Part shown: one piece after another, positions 33,491 to 42,762 of the stretch | Position numbering within the stretch: the first letter of the stretch is position 1 | Layout of the letters: every line of letters starts with the position of its first letter | Source: Ferruginibacter yonginensis | Lineage (GTDB): Bacteria; Bacteroidota; Bacteroidia; Chitinophagales; Chitinophagaceae | Assembly: GCF_042651465.1 (NCBI RefSeq) | Contig: NZ_JBHSCZ010000002.1 | Span: 124,001-188,000, forward strand | Length of the DNA stretch: 64,000 nucleotides | Reading direction: 5' to 3' | Position numbers and translations under genes: made by a program | Notes under the pieces: model-generated | Database searches by the model: none | What the model saw: the letters and a program-made list of their open reading frames with translations, nothing else | Told to the model about the DNA's origin: nothing

Positions 33491-34144
33491 TTGCAAAACT
33501 TCAAAATAATTATTATTAACTACTTAGCTACACATAATATTCCTAAAAGATACTTTATTGTAAACAAGCCATACAATATGGTTTCGCAATTTAAAAGTAC
33601 TCACCAGGTACCTTTATTGGGTGATATTGACTTTGATTTTCCTGAGGGAACACATGCCATTGGCCGGCTTGATAGTACATCAGAAGGATTACTTATTTTA
33701 ACTACTGATAAAACCGTTACCCGAAAGTTATTTTTAGCTACAGAGCCACATCCTCGTTCGTATTTGGTAATGGTACAAAACAATATGAGTGCTGCAACCA
33801 TTGCACATTTACAAAACGGTGTAGCCATACCTATTAAAAACGGAGCACTATATATAGCAAAACCAATTAGTGCTTTTGTTGTTGAAAACCCTTGCTCATA
33901 CTACCCTTATGCAAATGATCATCGTAACCAATACCCTCATACATGGCTGCTCATTACTTTAACGGAAGGCAAATTTAGGCAAGTACGTAAAATGGTACAA
34001 GCCTTACGGCATCGCTGTTTACGATTGGTGCGTTTAAATATTTGCAATATTTATTTGGGTGATTTAGCACCAGGTGCTGTTCGTGAGCTAGATGAAAAAA
34101 CCTTTTACGATTTATTGGTACCACCACAAAAAAATACGGAATAG
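33491..34144 (+). CDS. RsuA/RluE-type rRNA pseudouridine synthase
   Basis: The protein carries the RsuA/RluE-family core: RYFIVNKPYNMVSQF at the N-terminus and the catalytic block GTHAIGRLDSTSEGLLILTTD with the active Asp, then EGKFRQVRKMVQALRHRCLRLVRL. It lacks the S4 RNA-binding domain, which points to the RluE-like subgroup that modifies 23S rRNA. The start is uncertain: no ATG precedes the conserved core in frame, the TTG at 33491 is the only ordinary candidate, and that TTG lies inside a promoter-like TACTTTTG. An ATT at 33539 would give a typical MPKRYFIVNKPY start. The stop at 34144 is clear. Confidence 0.88.
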   Translation: MQNFKIIIINYLATHNIPKRYFIVNKPYNMVSQFKSTHQVPLLGDIDFDFPEGTHAIGRLDSTSEGLLILTTDKTVTRKLFLATEPHPRSYLVMVQNNMSAATIAHLQNGVAIPIKNGALYIAKPISAFVVENPCSYYPYANDHRNQYPHTWLLITLTEGKFRQVRKMVQALRHRCLRLVRLNICNIYLGDLAPGAVRELDEKTFYDLLVPPQKNTE

Positions 34145-34197
34145 CCATATAAGTATTAAAAAAACAAGTTGTAATTTAACGGTAGAAAACTACTGCC

Positions 34198-36300
34198 GTG
34201 GCCTTAACATACCGTATACCATTTTGGAAAACTGCTCCATTTGTGAGATTATTACCGCCGTTAATATTGGCTGTAATTACTGCATGGTATTTAAATATTA
34301 ATCTTCAAAATATTATCATCGCTGTATTATGTTGTGGTTTGGGCTTAACGCTCTTACGTAGTTTGCCTATTGGTAAAAGGTATCATTATCAATGGGTACA
34401 AGGTGTTTTTATATATGTATTGATAGGGTGTTTGGGTATGTTTATTACATGGCAAAACAATAGCAGCCATCAAAGCAATTGGTATGGTAAGTTTTATAAC
34501 GATAGCATGCAAATGGTAGTTTCAATAAATGAACCACTCATTGAAAAAGAACGTTCATTTAAAGTTAGTGCAACAGTTGAAAGTTTGTTTAATAATGATA
34601 CACTAAAAAAAGTAAATGGAACCCTTCTACTTTACTTCGCCAAAAATAAAACAGCTGCAACATTACAATATGGCGATAAAATTTTAATAAAAGGCAACCT
34701 ACAATCTATACAAAACAATGGTAACCCTGGTGCTTTTAATTATAGTCGTTACATGGCTTTTCAACAAACTTATCATCAAGTATATTTAAAAGAAGCCGAT
34801 TTTATAGTGCTACATCAACAAAAAACAAACATTGTATATGATTTCATTTATTGGGCTAGAAGTAAAGTCGTTAAAACTTTACAGAAATATATTGTGGGTG
34901 ATAAAAAAGTAGTAGGTATTACAGAAGCTTTGCTTATTGGCTATAAAGAAGATTTAGATAAAGATACGGTACAGGCTTACAGTAATACAGGAGTAGTACA
35001 TATTATAGCCATTTCAGGTATGCATTTAGGACTTATATACGTGGTACTGGTATGGCTATTTTCGAAACTGCCCTATATAAAAAATTCACCTATTACAAGG
35101 GTAATTTTAATTTTAGGATGTTTGTGGTTGTTTAGTTTAATAACCGGAGCCGCTGCATCAGTTTTAAGAAGCGCTGTTATGTTTACGTTTATAGTAATAG
35201 GAAAAAACTTTTTTAAACAAGCCTCCATCTACAATACATTGGCAGCCTCTGCTTTTGTTTTACTATGCTACAACCCTTACCTGCTGTGGGATGTAGGTTT
35301 TCAACTCAGTTACTTTGCCGTAATTGGTATTGTGTGGTTACAAAAACCCATCACCAACATTTGGTACATAAAAAATAAATTCTTGCGATCTATTTGGGAA
35401 ATGTGTGCCATTACTATTGCTGCACAAATAATTGCCTTTCCTATATGTATTTTTTATTTTCACCAATTTCCAACGTTGTTTTTACTAGCTAATTTAATTT
35501 GCGTACCACTATCTACCGTTATTTTATTTGCAGAAATTTTATTACTGATAGTGAGTGCTATAAAACCTTTAGCAAGTGCCATAGGACAAACCATTTATGT
35601 ACTAACATGGCTTATGAACACCTGTATTACCTATTGCAACAATATACCATTTGCGGTAATAGATGCTATTTTTGCCAATGTACTAAGTACTATTTTGCTG
35701 TATGTTTTTGTTGTTAGTGGTTGTGCATATTTGTTATACAAAAACAAAGTATTAAAATATACCACTTCAGTTGCTTTGTTACTATTTTTAGTTTGTTGGG
35801 GCTACCATAAATGGCAACTATTACAACAACAAAAAATTGTTATTTATAATGTAAGCAAACACACGGCTATTGATTTTATTGAAGGTAATAAGTATCAATT
35901 TTATGGTGATGATACGCTGCGTATTGATGGCGCATTACAAAACTTTAATTTAAAACCATCGAGAATATTATATCAAATTAATGTTGCACCCAACGGATTA
36001 CCAGCTGTACAACAGCAACATAATTTCTTTGAATTTAATAATAAAAAAATATGGATAATTGATAGTGCAATTACTTGCAAACCCTTGGCCAACCCCATTG
36101 AGGTAGATGTATTACTCGTAACAAAAAACCCAAATATTAATTTAGAAAATATATTAATCGCTGTAAAGCCCCACTGTATTGTGTTTGACGGTGCTAACAG
36201 CCTGTGGAAAATTGAACAATGGAAAAAGCAATGTGATGACCTACATTTGCGCTGCCATATCACTCCAAAAATGGGAGCGTATATTTTAAATGTGCCATAA
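34198..36300 (+). CDS. ComEC/Rec2-family DNA-uptake channel protein
   Basis: This 700-residue multi-spanning protein has two or three N-terminal membrane helices, a DUF4131-type OB-fold region (about 95-200), and the Competence domain with GVVHIIAISGMHLGLIYVVLVW and WDVGFQLSYFAVIGIVWL. The C-terminal soluble part (about residues 545-700) corresponds to the metallo-beta-lactamase-like domain of ComEC but keeps no metal-binding His cluster, so it looks degenerate. ComEC forms the inner-membrane channel for single-stranded DNA in natural transformation. The start is a GTG 53 bases after the pseudouridine synthase gene, so the two may be co-transcribed. Confidence 0.88.
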   Translation: MALTYRIPFWKTAPFVRLLPPLILAVITAWYLNINLQNIIIAVLCCGLGLTLLRSLPIGKRYHYQWVQGVFIYVLIGCLGMFITWQNNSSHQSNWYGKFYNDSMQMVVSINEPLIEKERSFKVSATVESLFNNDTLKKVNGTLLLYFAKNKTAATLQYGDKILIKGNLQSIQNNGNPGAFNYSRYMAFQQTYHQVYLKEADFIVLHQQKTNIVYDFIYWARSKVVKTLQKYIVGDKKVVGITEALLIGYKEDLDKDTVQAYSNTGVVHIIAISGMHLGLIYVVLVWLFSKLPYIKNSPITRVILILGCLWLFSLITGAAASVLRSAVMFTFIVIGKNFFKQASIYNTLAASAFVLLCYNPYLLWDVGFQLSYFAVIGIVWLQKPITNIWYIKNKFLRSIWEMCAITIAAQIIAFPICIFYFHQFPTLFLLANLICVPLSTVILFAEILLLIVSAIKPLASAIGQTIYVLTWLMNTCITYCNNIPFAVIDAIFANVLSTILLYVFVVSGCAYLLYKNKVLKYTTSVALLLFLVCWGYHKWQLLQQQKIVIYNVSKHTAIDFIEGNKYQFYGDDTLRIDGALQNFNLKPSRILYQINVAPNGLPAVQQQHNFFEFNNKKIWIIDSAITCKPLANPIEVDVLLVTKNPNINLENILIAVKPHCIVFDGANSLWKIEQWKKQCDDLHLRCHITPKMGAYILNVP

Positions 36301-36398
36301 CGCAACGTTTACCAAAAGCACTTTTTTACCGCTGCATTATTATTGATTTGATAGGTAACATCGATCTTTAAAAAATTTCACTTTTACAAAATAGTTGC

Positions 36399-37913
36399 AT
36401 GCAAAAAAAAATTGAATCTGCGTTAATTTCTGTTTTTTATAAAGATGGTTTAGAAAATATTATTCGCCTCCTCTGTGAACAAGGAGTTACTATTTACAGC
36501 ACCGGAGGTACACAAACATTTATTGAGCAATTGGGTGTGGCTTGTGTTCCCGTTGAATCACTCACCAGCTACCCATCTATTTTAGGAGGAAGGGTAAAAA
36601 CCTTACACCCAAAAGTATTTGGCGGCATTTTAGGCAAACGCAACGATGCTACACATGTGGCTGAAATGACTGAACACCAAATACCTACTATTGATTTGGT
36701 GATTGTTGATTTATACCCTTTTGAGGAAACTGTAGCCAACACCACTGACGAAAATTTAATCATCGAAAAAATTGATATTGGCGGCCCATCAATGATAAGA
36801 GCAGCCGCTAAAAATTTCAGTGATGTAGTGGTGATAGCTGCTAAAAAAGATTACAGCATTTTAGAAGATATTTTGAAAACGCAACAAGGTGCCACTAGTT
36901 TAGAACAACGTAAAACCTTTGCTATTAAAGCTTTTGACGTATGTGCACATTACGACAATGCCATATCTGCTTACTTTAATGCATTACCTTTTACAACGCC
37001 ATTTAATAAAGAAAAACGGGCTTTACGTTACGGCGAAAACCCACATCAATCAGCTGGGTTTTATGGCAACATCAACGAATTTTTTACACAATTACATGGT
37101 AAAGAACTATCGTACAACAATTTGGTTGATGTTGATGCAGCATTACAACTTATAAGTGAATTTAAAGATACCGCTACACCAGTATTTGCAATTATTAAAC
37201 ATACCAATGTTTGTGGTGCTGCTATGAGGCCAACGGTTGAAAGTGCATGGGAAGCGGCTTTAGCTGGCGACCCTGAAAGTGCTTTTGGTGGTGTATTAGC
37301 TAGTAATACTGCTATAAATGCTGCAACCGCTAACGCCATCAATGAAATATTTTTTGAAGTGTTGATAGCACCTTCTTTTGATGCTGATGCGTTACAAATA
37401 TTACAACAGAAAAAAAACAGGATATTATTGGCTATACAAACGTACCCAGCACAAAACATCCAATCAAAATCATTATTAAATGGTGTGTTGGTACAAAATG
37501 TTGATGATAGTAACTACAGTACGTGGAATGAAGTAGGTGGCAGAAGCTGTACGGAAGATGAAAAAACGGCTTTATCATTCGCTAATATTATTTGCAAGCA
37601 CCTTAAAAGTAATGCCATAGCGTTGGTTAAAAACAATCAACTCATTGGTAAGGGTTGCGGACAAACCAGTCGCATTGATGCCTTACGCAACGCTATTGAA
37701 AAAGCCAAACAATTTGGCGCTGATACAGCTGGGGCTGTTTTAGCCAGCGATGCGTTTTTTCCTTTTGATGATTGTGTACGCATTGCCCATGCAGCAGGCA
37801 TTGAGGTTTTTATTCAACCAGGTGGCTCTGTTAGAGATAATGACAGTATTGCTTATTGCAAAAGCAATAATTTGGCAATGGTGTTAACGGGTACTAGACA
37901 TTTTAAACATTAA
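36399..37913 (+). CDS. purH: Bifunctional AICAR transformylase/IMP cyclohydrolase PurH
   Basis: The 504-residue protein contains both PurH domains. The N-terminal IMP cyclohydrolase (MGS-like fold) has ALISVFYKDGLENI, IYSTGGTQTFI, GGRVKTLHPKVFGGIL and DLVIVDLYPFEETV. The C-terminal AICAR transformylase has LRYGENPHQSAGFY, FAIIKHTNVCGAA, DPESAFGGVLASN and SDAFFPFDDCV. It carries out the last two steps of purine synthesis in the cytoplasm. It is followed after three bases by a transporter gene. A promoter is not obvious, but the start at ATG 36399 is well supported by the MQKKIESALISV alignment. Confidence 0.96.
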   Translation: MQKKIESALISVFYKDGLENIIRLLCEQGVTIYSTGGTQTFIEQLGVACVPVESLTSYPSILGGRVKTLHPKVFGGILGKRNDATHVAEMTEHQIPTIDLVIVDLYPFEETVANTTDENLIIEKIDIGGPSMIRAAAKNFSDVVVIAAKKDYSILEDILKTQQGATSLEQRKTFAIKAFDVCAHYDNAISAYFNALPFTTPFNKEKRALRYGENPHQSAGFYGNINEFFTQLHGKELSYNNLVDVDAALQLISEFKDTATPVFAIIKHTNVCGAAMRPTVESAWEAALAGDPESAFGGVLASNTAINAATANAINEIFFEVLIAPSFDADALQILQQKKNRILLAIQTYPAQNIQSKSLLNGVLVQNVDDSNYSTWNEVGGRSCTEDEKTALSFANIICKHLKSNAIALVKNNQLIGKGCGQTSRIDALRNAIEKAKQFGADTAGAVLASDAFFPFDDCVRIAHAAGIEVFIQPGGSVRDNDSIAYCKSNNLAMVLTGTRHFKH

Positions 37914-37916
37914 TTT

Positions 37917-38843
37917 TTGCAACCAACAACAAATAAAGCACCTGGTTATGTTGCCCTTTGTATTACAAGTATTGTATGGGGCTCTACATGGGTAGTAAGC
38001 AAAATAGGCGTAGCCGAAATACCTGCTTTACAAATGGCTTACATTCGTCAATTTATGGCAGGTAGCATTTTTGTACTGTTCTTTTTACTTTACAAAAAAA
38101 TACCCTTACCCACTACTAAACAATTTAGGTGGTTATTTATAATGGCCATTATAATGTTTACTTCGGCCAATGGTTTAAGCACTTGGGGTATTCAATATAT
38201 ACCTGCAGGTATGGGTTCATTAATAGGTGCTTTATACCCATTGAGTGTGGTTATTTTTGAAAAAATGTTTTTTAAAAGTGCTCCGCTAACCCCCATTACT
38301 TTTGCAGGTTTATTTTTAGGTATTGCTGGTATAGCCATTGTTTTTTACGAAAACGCTTTTCACCACACTGGCAGTAATTATGTATTTGGTATTATTTTAT
38401 CAGTCATAGCCATGCTTTCGTGGAGTTTGGGTACTATTTTTATTGCTCGTAATAAAGTTGATATTAACCCTTACTACGGTGTAGGTTGGCAAATGCTTAT
38501 TAGCAGTGTTATATTATTTGTAATAATGGAAACCACACAAAAAACTGTTGCATTTACTGCAATAAGTGCAAAAGTGTGGTGGGTAATTGCTTACTTAGTT
38601 TTATTAGGTTCAGTAATGGCTTTTATAGCATTTATTTTTTCAATGAAAAAGTTACCAGCAGCTATTGCCTCATTGTATGCATACATCAACCCTTTTGTAG
38701 CAATGATTACGGCTTATTTTGTACTACATGAAAAATTAAGTATCCATATTTTATGGGGCTCTATTGTAACAATAGTTGGTGTATACCTCGTAAATTATTC
38801 TATTAAGCGGAGTAAAAAAATTATGGTAGAAGGTGAGATATAA
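37917..38843 (+). CDS. EamA/DMT-superfamily transporter
   Basis: Ten hydrophobic segments form two EamA (DMT) repeats in 308 residues. The first repeat opens with GYVALCITSIVWGSTWVVSK, the classical start of this family; the second starts near VFGIILSVIAMLSWSLGTIF. The tail after the last helix is short and basic (KRSKKIMVEGEI). DMT transporters export metabolites or amino acids across the inner membrane; the substrate is unknown. The only in-frame start is a TTG three bases after the purH stop, so translation is probably coupled to purH. The 3' end overlaps the convergent deacetylase-like gene by 23 bases. Confidence 0.88.
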   Translation: MQPTTNKAPGYVALCITSIVWGSTWVVSKIGVAEIPALQMAYIRQFMAGSIFVLFFLLYKKIPLPTTKQFRWLFIMAIIMFTSANGLSTWGIQYIPAGMGSLIGALYPLSVVIFEKMFFKSAPLTPITFAGLFLGIAGIAIVFYENAFHHTGSNYVFGIILSVIAMLSWSLGTIFIARNKVDINPYYGVGWQMLISSVILFVIMETTQKTVAFTAISAKVWWVIAYLVLLGSVMAFIAFIFSMKKLPAAIASLYAYINPFVAMITAYFVLHEKLSIHILWGSIVTIVGVYLVNYSIKRSKKIMVEGEI

Positions 38844-40104
38844 ATCGCAAATAAAATTCTTGCCAACCTTTAAAAGCAGGATTTGTTCCTAAAAAATTAT
38901 TGTGAAAAATGCAAATAAACTGGGCATCTAAACGTTTGCATTCAAAATAATAATGCAGCATATTGTTGTACATATCACTTGCATCCATATGGTGCTCATA
39001 ATAAGCATTCGCATCCATAAAACTAAATGGATGTACCCTTAACGTAGTTGTTTGGTTACGTTCTAAATCAAACCAATAAAACGATGATGCCACTGATGCC
39101 CTAAAACCATTGGTTGTTCCATAACCCATACTAAAATCATCCGTAATACCAGCGGCTGTTAGGTTGCGGTAGCTTTCAGGTAAATTGAATTTAATATAAT
39201 GCTGTCGAGATATCGTTACTTCTTTCCCAATAATTTGTTCAAGGGTTAATTTTTCTTCCTTTACAACATCTAACTTATTGTAGCTACGCCATGATGGGTG
39301 TAACCCAATTTCATATTTTTGTTGATGCTGTTGTATCAGCTGCTGCATGTGCTTGTTAGCAGGTAAAATATTTTTATCATATACACTATTTTGTTGTGCT
39401 ACTAAAAAAAAGTAAATAGGGTTTAGCTCATAATTATCATGTACTTTATCTAACCAATCGTACGCATCTGCAGGATCTTTTTTGCCCAAAAACAAAGTTT
39501 TAATTCTTGCCCATTCTGGTTTTTTTAAGAAGCCACCAACATTTCTGATAAAACCCTTGTTTTTATAATCCCATGCAATATCAATATCATACGTTGGTAC
39601 AAATTTGAATACCTGCCGAGGGTAATCAATACTGTAATCAATGTTTCTAAATAACAATTTAAAATCAAGTGCCCAAACATTGAGTACTGGTGAATCTAAA
39701 AAATTTTGTTGATAAGCAATCGCAGCTGTGTGTGGAAACCTACCATACAAATCTTTAGTATGGGGTAAATACTCTTCGTAACGAGTAATTAAATAAAATG
39801 ATGCGGCAAAAATATCAAATTGGTGGTTTTCACCATCTGTAGGAAAAATAATAGCAGACTCTCTAGTGCCTTTACCATTAAGGGTTTGCGGCTTTATATC
39901 ATGCTCAAATAACAGCCCATGAGGTTTTATATGGTAGCTTCCTTGTATGGGTGTGTCACTATAATTAACTTTATAACCTTGGTAATTTTTAAAAGTTGCT
40001 ACATCAGTTGTTATTTCACAAGGCATACCTATCAACTCTTCAAAAAAGTAATGAATAATGTAGGTGACTCTATTTGTAATTTGTGGCGAATAAATTAAAA
40101 ACAT
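38821..40104 (-). CDS. Polysaccharide-deacetylase-family protein with N-terminal DUF7033-like region
   Basis: The 427 residues have an N-terminal region of about 165 residues (FLIYSPQITNRVTYI..., FPTDGENHQFDIFAASFYLITRYEEY) typical of a Bacteroidota group of polysaccharide-deacetylase-like proteins. This is followed by a TIM-barrel-like deacetylase part with FVPTYDIDIAWDYKN (metal Asp positions), YEIGLHPSW and a late VHPFSFMD. The NodB His pair is only partly recognisable, so activity is uncertain. There is no signal peptide. Members are commonly found near surface-glycan genes, but here the neighbours are unrelated. The gene ends inside the convergent transporter gene. Confidence 0.72.
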   Translation of the reverse strand: MFLIYSPQITNRVTYIIHYFFEELIGMPCEITTDVATFKNYQGYKVNYSDTPIQGSYHIKPHGLLFEHDIKPQTLNGKGTRESAIIFPTDGENHQFDIFAASFYLITRYEEYLPHTKDLYGRFPHTAAIAYQQNFLDSPVLNVWALDFKLLFRNIDYSIDYPRQVFKFVPTYDIDIAWDYKNKGFIRNVGGFLKKPEWARIKTLFLGKKDPADAYDWLDKVHDNYELNPIYFFLVAQQNSVYDKNILPANKHMQQLIQQHQQKYEIGLHPSWRSYNKLDVVKEEKLTLEQIIGKEVTISRQHYIKFNLPESYRNLTAAGITDDFSMGYGTTNGFRASVASSFYWFDLERNQTTTLRVHPFSFMDANAYYEHHMDASDMYNNMLHYYFECKRLDAQFICIFHNNFLGTNPAFKGWQEFYLRFISHLLP

Positions 40105-40136
40105 GTTACGGATTTGTACGAATAAGGTTCGTAAAC

Positions 40137-41513
40137 TTACAATTTATTTTGCTCTTTCCACAACTCATTAAACGTTTTTTTGCTGAAGTTAAGGGTGGAG
40201 CGGTGTTTCGTCCAACCTTTAAATATACCATTCACTACTTTATTTTTCAATGGCCCATTACCCATATTCATCATACCTCTGTGCAAGCTGGCAAATTTCC
40301 AAAGTTTCCATGCTGCTTTTTCACCAAAACTAGCCAACCCTTCTTCTGCAGCTTCTTTTCTGTTATCTAACAACAGTTCGTGTAAATTAATTTTTACGGC
40401 ACATACTTCGGTACAATTACCACACAATGATGAGGCATGACTTAAATGCTTAAAATCATCCATACCCTGTAAATTAGGTGTGATGATGCTTCCGATAGGG
40501 CCACTGTAGGTTGCTCCGTACGTGTGCCCACCAATATTTTTGTAAACCGGACAAGCATTTAAACATGCACCGCAACGTATACAGTATAAACTTTCACGTT
40601 GTTTAGGGTTTTGTAAAATGTTGGTACGCCCATTATCTAACAAAATAACATACATATCTTCTGGCCCATCTAACTCATTCGCTTGCCTAGGCCCAGCGAT
40701 GATACTGTTGTATACTGTAATTTTTTGTCCGGTACCAAATGTGCTTAACAAAGGCCAAAACAGCCCCAAATCTGTTAACGAGGGAATTACTTTTTCAATA
40801 CCCACCACTACAATATGTGTTTTAGGAAAGGCGCAACTTAAACGACCATTACCTTCATTTTCAGTAACGGCTACAGCGCCAATATCACTTATAATAAAGT
40901 TGGCACCGGTAACACCTACCTCTGCTTGTACATATTTTTCTCTAAGTATTTCTCTTGCTTTAATAGTAAGTTGCTCTGGCGTATAATCAAGTGGTGTGCC
41001 TAATTTTTCATGAAACAACTGGGCTACATCTTCTTTGCTTTTATGCATAGCAGGTGTAACAATATGGTAAGGGGCTTCACCATCTAATTGTTGAATGTAT
41101 TCACCTAAATCAGTTTCAATACTTTCAATACCATGTTTTTGAAGATGGTCATTCAGGTGAATTTCTTCAGTAACCATACTTTTACTCTTCACCAAGGTTT
41201 TGCAATTTTTAGCTTCGCAAATGCTGATGATTTCTTTCATGGCATCGGCAGCAGTTTCGGCCCAAATTACTTTTCCGCCACGTTTGGTGAAATTAAGTTC
41301 AAATTGTTCTAATTGTTGATCAAGCGTTTCAATAGCTCTCCACTTGGTGTTTTTGGCTCTTTCTCTTGCTAAATGCACATCATCAAACTGCATTTTACCT
41401 TGCGGTACAACGGCATTATACCTACCAATATTAAAATTAATGGTACGCCTGTGTTTTAAATCAGCTGCTTTTACTTCACTTTCCTCTAAAAAAGTTTCTG
41501 CTATGTTTGACAT
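40137..41513 (-). CDS. lutB: LutB-type lactate utilisation iron-sulfur protein
   Basis: The 458 residues match LutB/LldF: an N-terminal LUD domain with TLVKSKSMVTEEIHLN, VGVTGANFIISDIGAVAVTENEGNGRL and IVVVGIEKVIPSL, and a C-terminal ferredoxin-like module with two Cys clusters, CIRCGACLNACPVY and CGNCTEVCAVKI, for two 4Fe-4S centres. LutB works with LutA and LutC to oxidise L-lactate to pyruvate. Neither partner is beside it; the next gene downstream on the same strand, 32 bases away, is the deacetylase-like gene, and a small secreted protein gene lies upstream. The identity is firm, the complete pathway is not shown here. Confidence 0.92.
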   Translation of the reverse strand: MSNIAETFLEESEVKAADLKHRRTINFNIGRYNAVVPQGKMQFDDVHLARERAKNTKWRAIETLDQQLEQFELNFTKRGGKVIWAETAADAMKEIISICEAKNCKTLVKSKSMVTEEIHLNDHLQKHGIESIETDLGEYIQQLDGEAPYHIVTPAMHKSKEDVAQLFHEKLGTPLDYTPEQLTIKAREILREKYVQAEVGVTGANFIISDIGAVAVTENEGNGRLSCAFPKTHIVVVGIEKVIPSLTDLGLFWPLLSTFGTGQKITVYNSIIAGPRQANELDGPEDMYVILLDNGRTNILQNPKQRESLYCIRCGACLNACPVYKNIGGHTYGATYSGPIGSIITPNLQGMDDFKHLSHASSLCGNCTEVCAVKINLHELLLDNRKEAAEEGLASFGEKAAWKLWKFASLHRGMMNMGNGPLKNKVVNGIFKGWTKHRSTLNFSKKTFNELWKEQNKL

Positions 41514-41579
41514 ATTATTTCTTTTTATCGCTACACTTCACTATTGATGCGCTTTGTAATACCTTTTGAAAGTATAAAG

Positions 41580-42107
41580 TTACGGCAGTTTTTGTAAAAT
41601 GCCTTGTTGGTAGCTACCAATTTTGTAGCTTGTAACCGTAGGCACTTCATCTGTACCCTTACCAGAAGTGTTTTTGGCATTGAGGTTTATGCTTAAAAAC
41701 GAAACAAACATGGTATCATTTTCAACCCTATAAGTATCAACAATAGTATTATTTTGTACTGTAAAAGCACCAGTGTAGGTATTACCCAATACATAGCCAT
41801 CAAGCACAATACCATCTTTTTCATCAACCACCCAATGACCTTTTGCAGTATCAATAGGTTTTAATAAATAGGGTCGGTTATCTTTAGCATCATCGCCATA
41901 TATAATTTGCCAAGTATACACACCAGCGGTATCAGTAGGCTTTATGTGCAACTGCATGGTAAAAGTTTGAGTAGGCTTACCGGCTACCAACCATTGTAAT
42001 GAACCTTTCCATTTACCAACAAATGATTGCGGAAAAGTATGGGTACTTTGAGCAAATGCTGCTGCAGTAATAAATGTAATTATTAAAATGGCTATAATTT
42101 TTTTCAT
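41580..42107 (-). CDS. Secreted lipocalin/FABP-like protein of unknown function
   Basis: A signal peptide (residues 1-19, MKKIIAILIITFITAAAFAQ) precedes a beta-rich domain of about 155 residues beginning FPQSFVGKWKGSLQW, a G-x-W start like that of lipocalin-type barrels. Later strands include TYTGAFTVQNNTIVDTYRVEN and FVSFLSINLNAK. I do not recognise the family, and the lipocalin comparison is by pattern only. The ATG at 42107 gives a clean signal peptide; an earlier in-frame codon at 42128 adds seven residues that spoil it. It lies downstream of another small secreted gene, separated by a terminator. Confidence 0.72.
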   Translation of the reverse strand: MKKIIAILIITFITAAAFAQSTHTFPQSFVGKWKGSLQWLVAGKPTQTFTMQLHIKPTDTAGVYTWQIIYGDDAKDNRPYLLKPIDTAKGHWVVDEKDGIVLDGYVLGNTYTGAFTVQNNTIVDTYRVENDTMFVSFLSINLNAKNTSGKGTDEVPTVTSYKIGSYQQGILQKLP

Positions 42108-42133
42108 TGCACAAATATAACGTTCCAAAAAGG

Positions 42134-42171
42134 CATAAAAAAAGCCCTTTCTTTTTACAGAAAAGGCTTTA
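42134..42171 (-). terminator. Intrinsic terminator of the small secreted gene at 42192
   Basis: On the minus strand a stem AAAGCC / GGCTTT is followed by a run of seven T's just past the stop codon at 42192. Confidence 0.65.
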
Positions 42172-42191
42172 CAGATTGTTTGTTAAGGGTA

Positions 42192-42515
42192 TTATAACTT
42201 GCTAAATAATTGCACTTTACCATTCATATCGGCAGAAGCAGTTAACAATAATTTTCCTTTTTTACCACCTTCGTACATATACAACTTATCACCTTCATCC
42301 ATTTTAATAGTAGTGGTTACGTTTTTAGATAAACGATAAGTACCACCACTGCCAGCATTTAAAACAGTAACCTCATCGCCACTGTCGTTTTTAATTTTAA
42401 TGTCAATTTTACCAAAAGGTTGTACCATTTCTGTTGGGGTAACTGGCACCATTGCGTTGGCTACAAATGAGGTAGCAGCCGCTACACATGCAAAAGCAAA
42501 AAATAATTTTTTCAT
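42192..42515 (-). CDS. Small secreted protein, paralogue of the gene at 51862
   Basis: A signal peptide (residues 1-20, ending FVANA) precedes about 87 residues with KIDIKIKNDSGDEVTVLN and a C-terminal KKGKLLLTASADMNGKVQLF. The same layout appears in the 113-residue protein encoded at 51862-52203 (KVKVKLQNKGKDKIEI ... KGDLILTVTAEMEGTTQI), so the two are paralogues at the two ends of the secreted-protein cluster, both on the minus strand. The mature domain looks like a small beta-sandwich. No known domain is recognised. It is expressed away from the plus-strand cluster, with a 247-base intergenic region between them. Confidence 0.75.
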   Translation of the reverse strand: MKKLFFAFACVAAATSFVANAMVPVTPTEMVQPFGKIDIKIKNDSGDEVTVLNAGSGGTYRLSKNVTTTIKMDEGDKLYMYEGGKKGKLLLTASADMNGKVQLFSKL

Positions 42516-42738
42516 TGTTTGTTAAGTTTTGTAAGGTAAAACTACATTGTACACCAACCCATTATTTCAAAGTTTCATCAACCCAATAAAGCAATTTATA
42601 AAATGCTTAATCGCATTTACGAAAACGAAAAACATGTAAATACCACCCTGTCGATCATCTTTACAAAATAAAAAACGGAGTTAATAAACTGATATACATC
42701 CTTTAAAAAAGCAACAAAGAGTTTATACATTGAAATAG

Positions 42739-42761
42739 CAGTTTTGTAAAAAACAAACTGC
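42739..42761 (+). promoter_or_regulatory. Hairpin directly before the start of the secreted-protein cluster
   Basis: GCAGTTT (42739-42745) and AAACTGC (42755-42761) form a 7-bp stem ending one base before the ATG at 42763. It has no T-run, so it is not a terminator. It could affect translation start of the first gene. In the rest of this 247-base gap I see only a weak inverted repeat, AAATGC/GCATTT, at 42601-42618. Confidence 0.4.
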
Positions 42762-42762
42762 A

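Noticed and set aside
34092..34301. Small reading frame overlapping the pseudouridine synthase and ComEC genes
   Set aside because: It overlaps both genes in another frame and has no recognisable features.
37917..37925. TAATTTTTG at the purH stop as a promoter for the transporter gene
   Set aside because: The spacer between TA and TTTG is one base too long, no -33 TTG is present, and the motif is created by the purH stop codon itself; co-transcription with purH is simpler.
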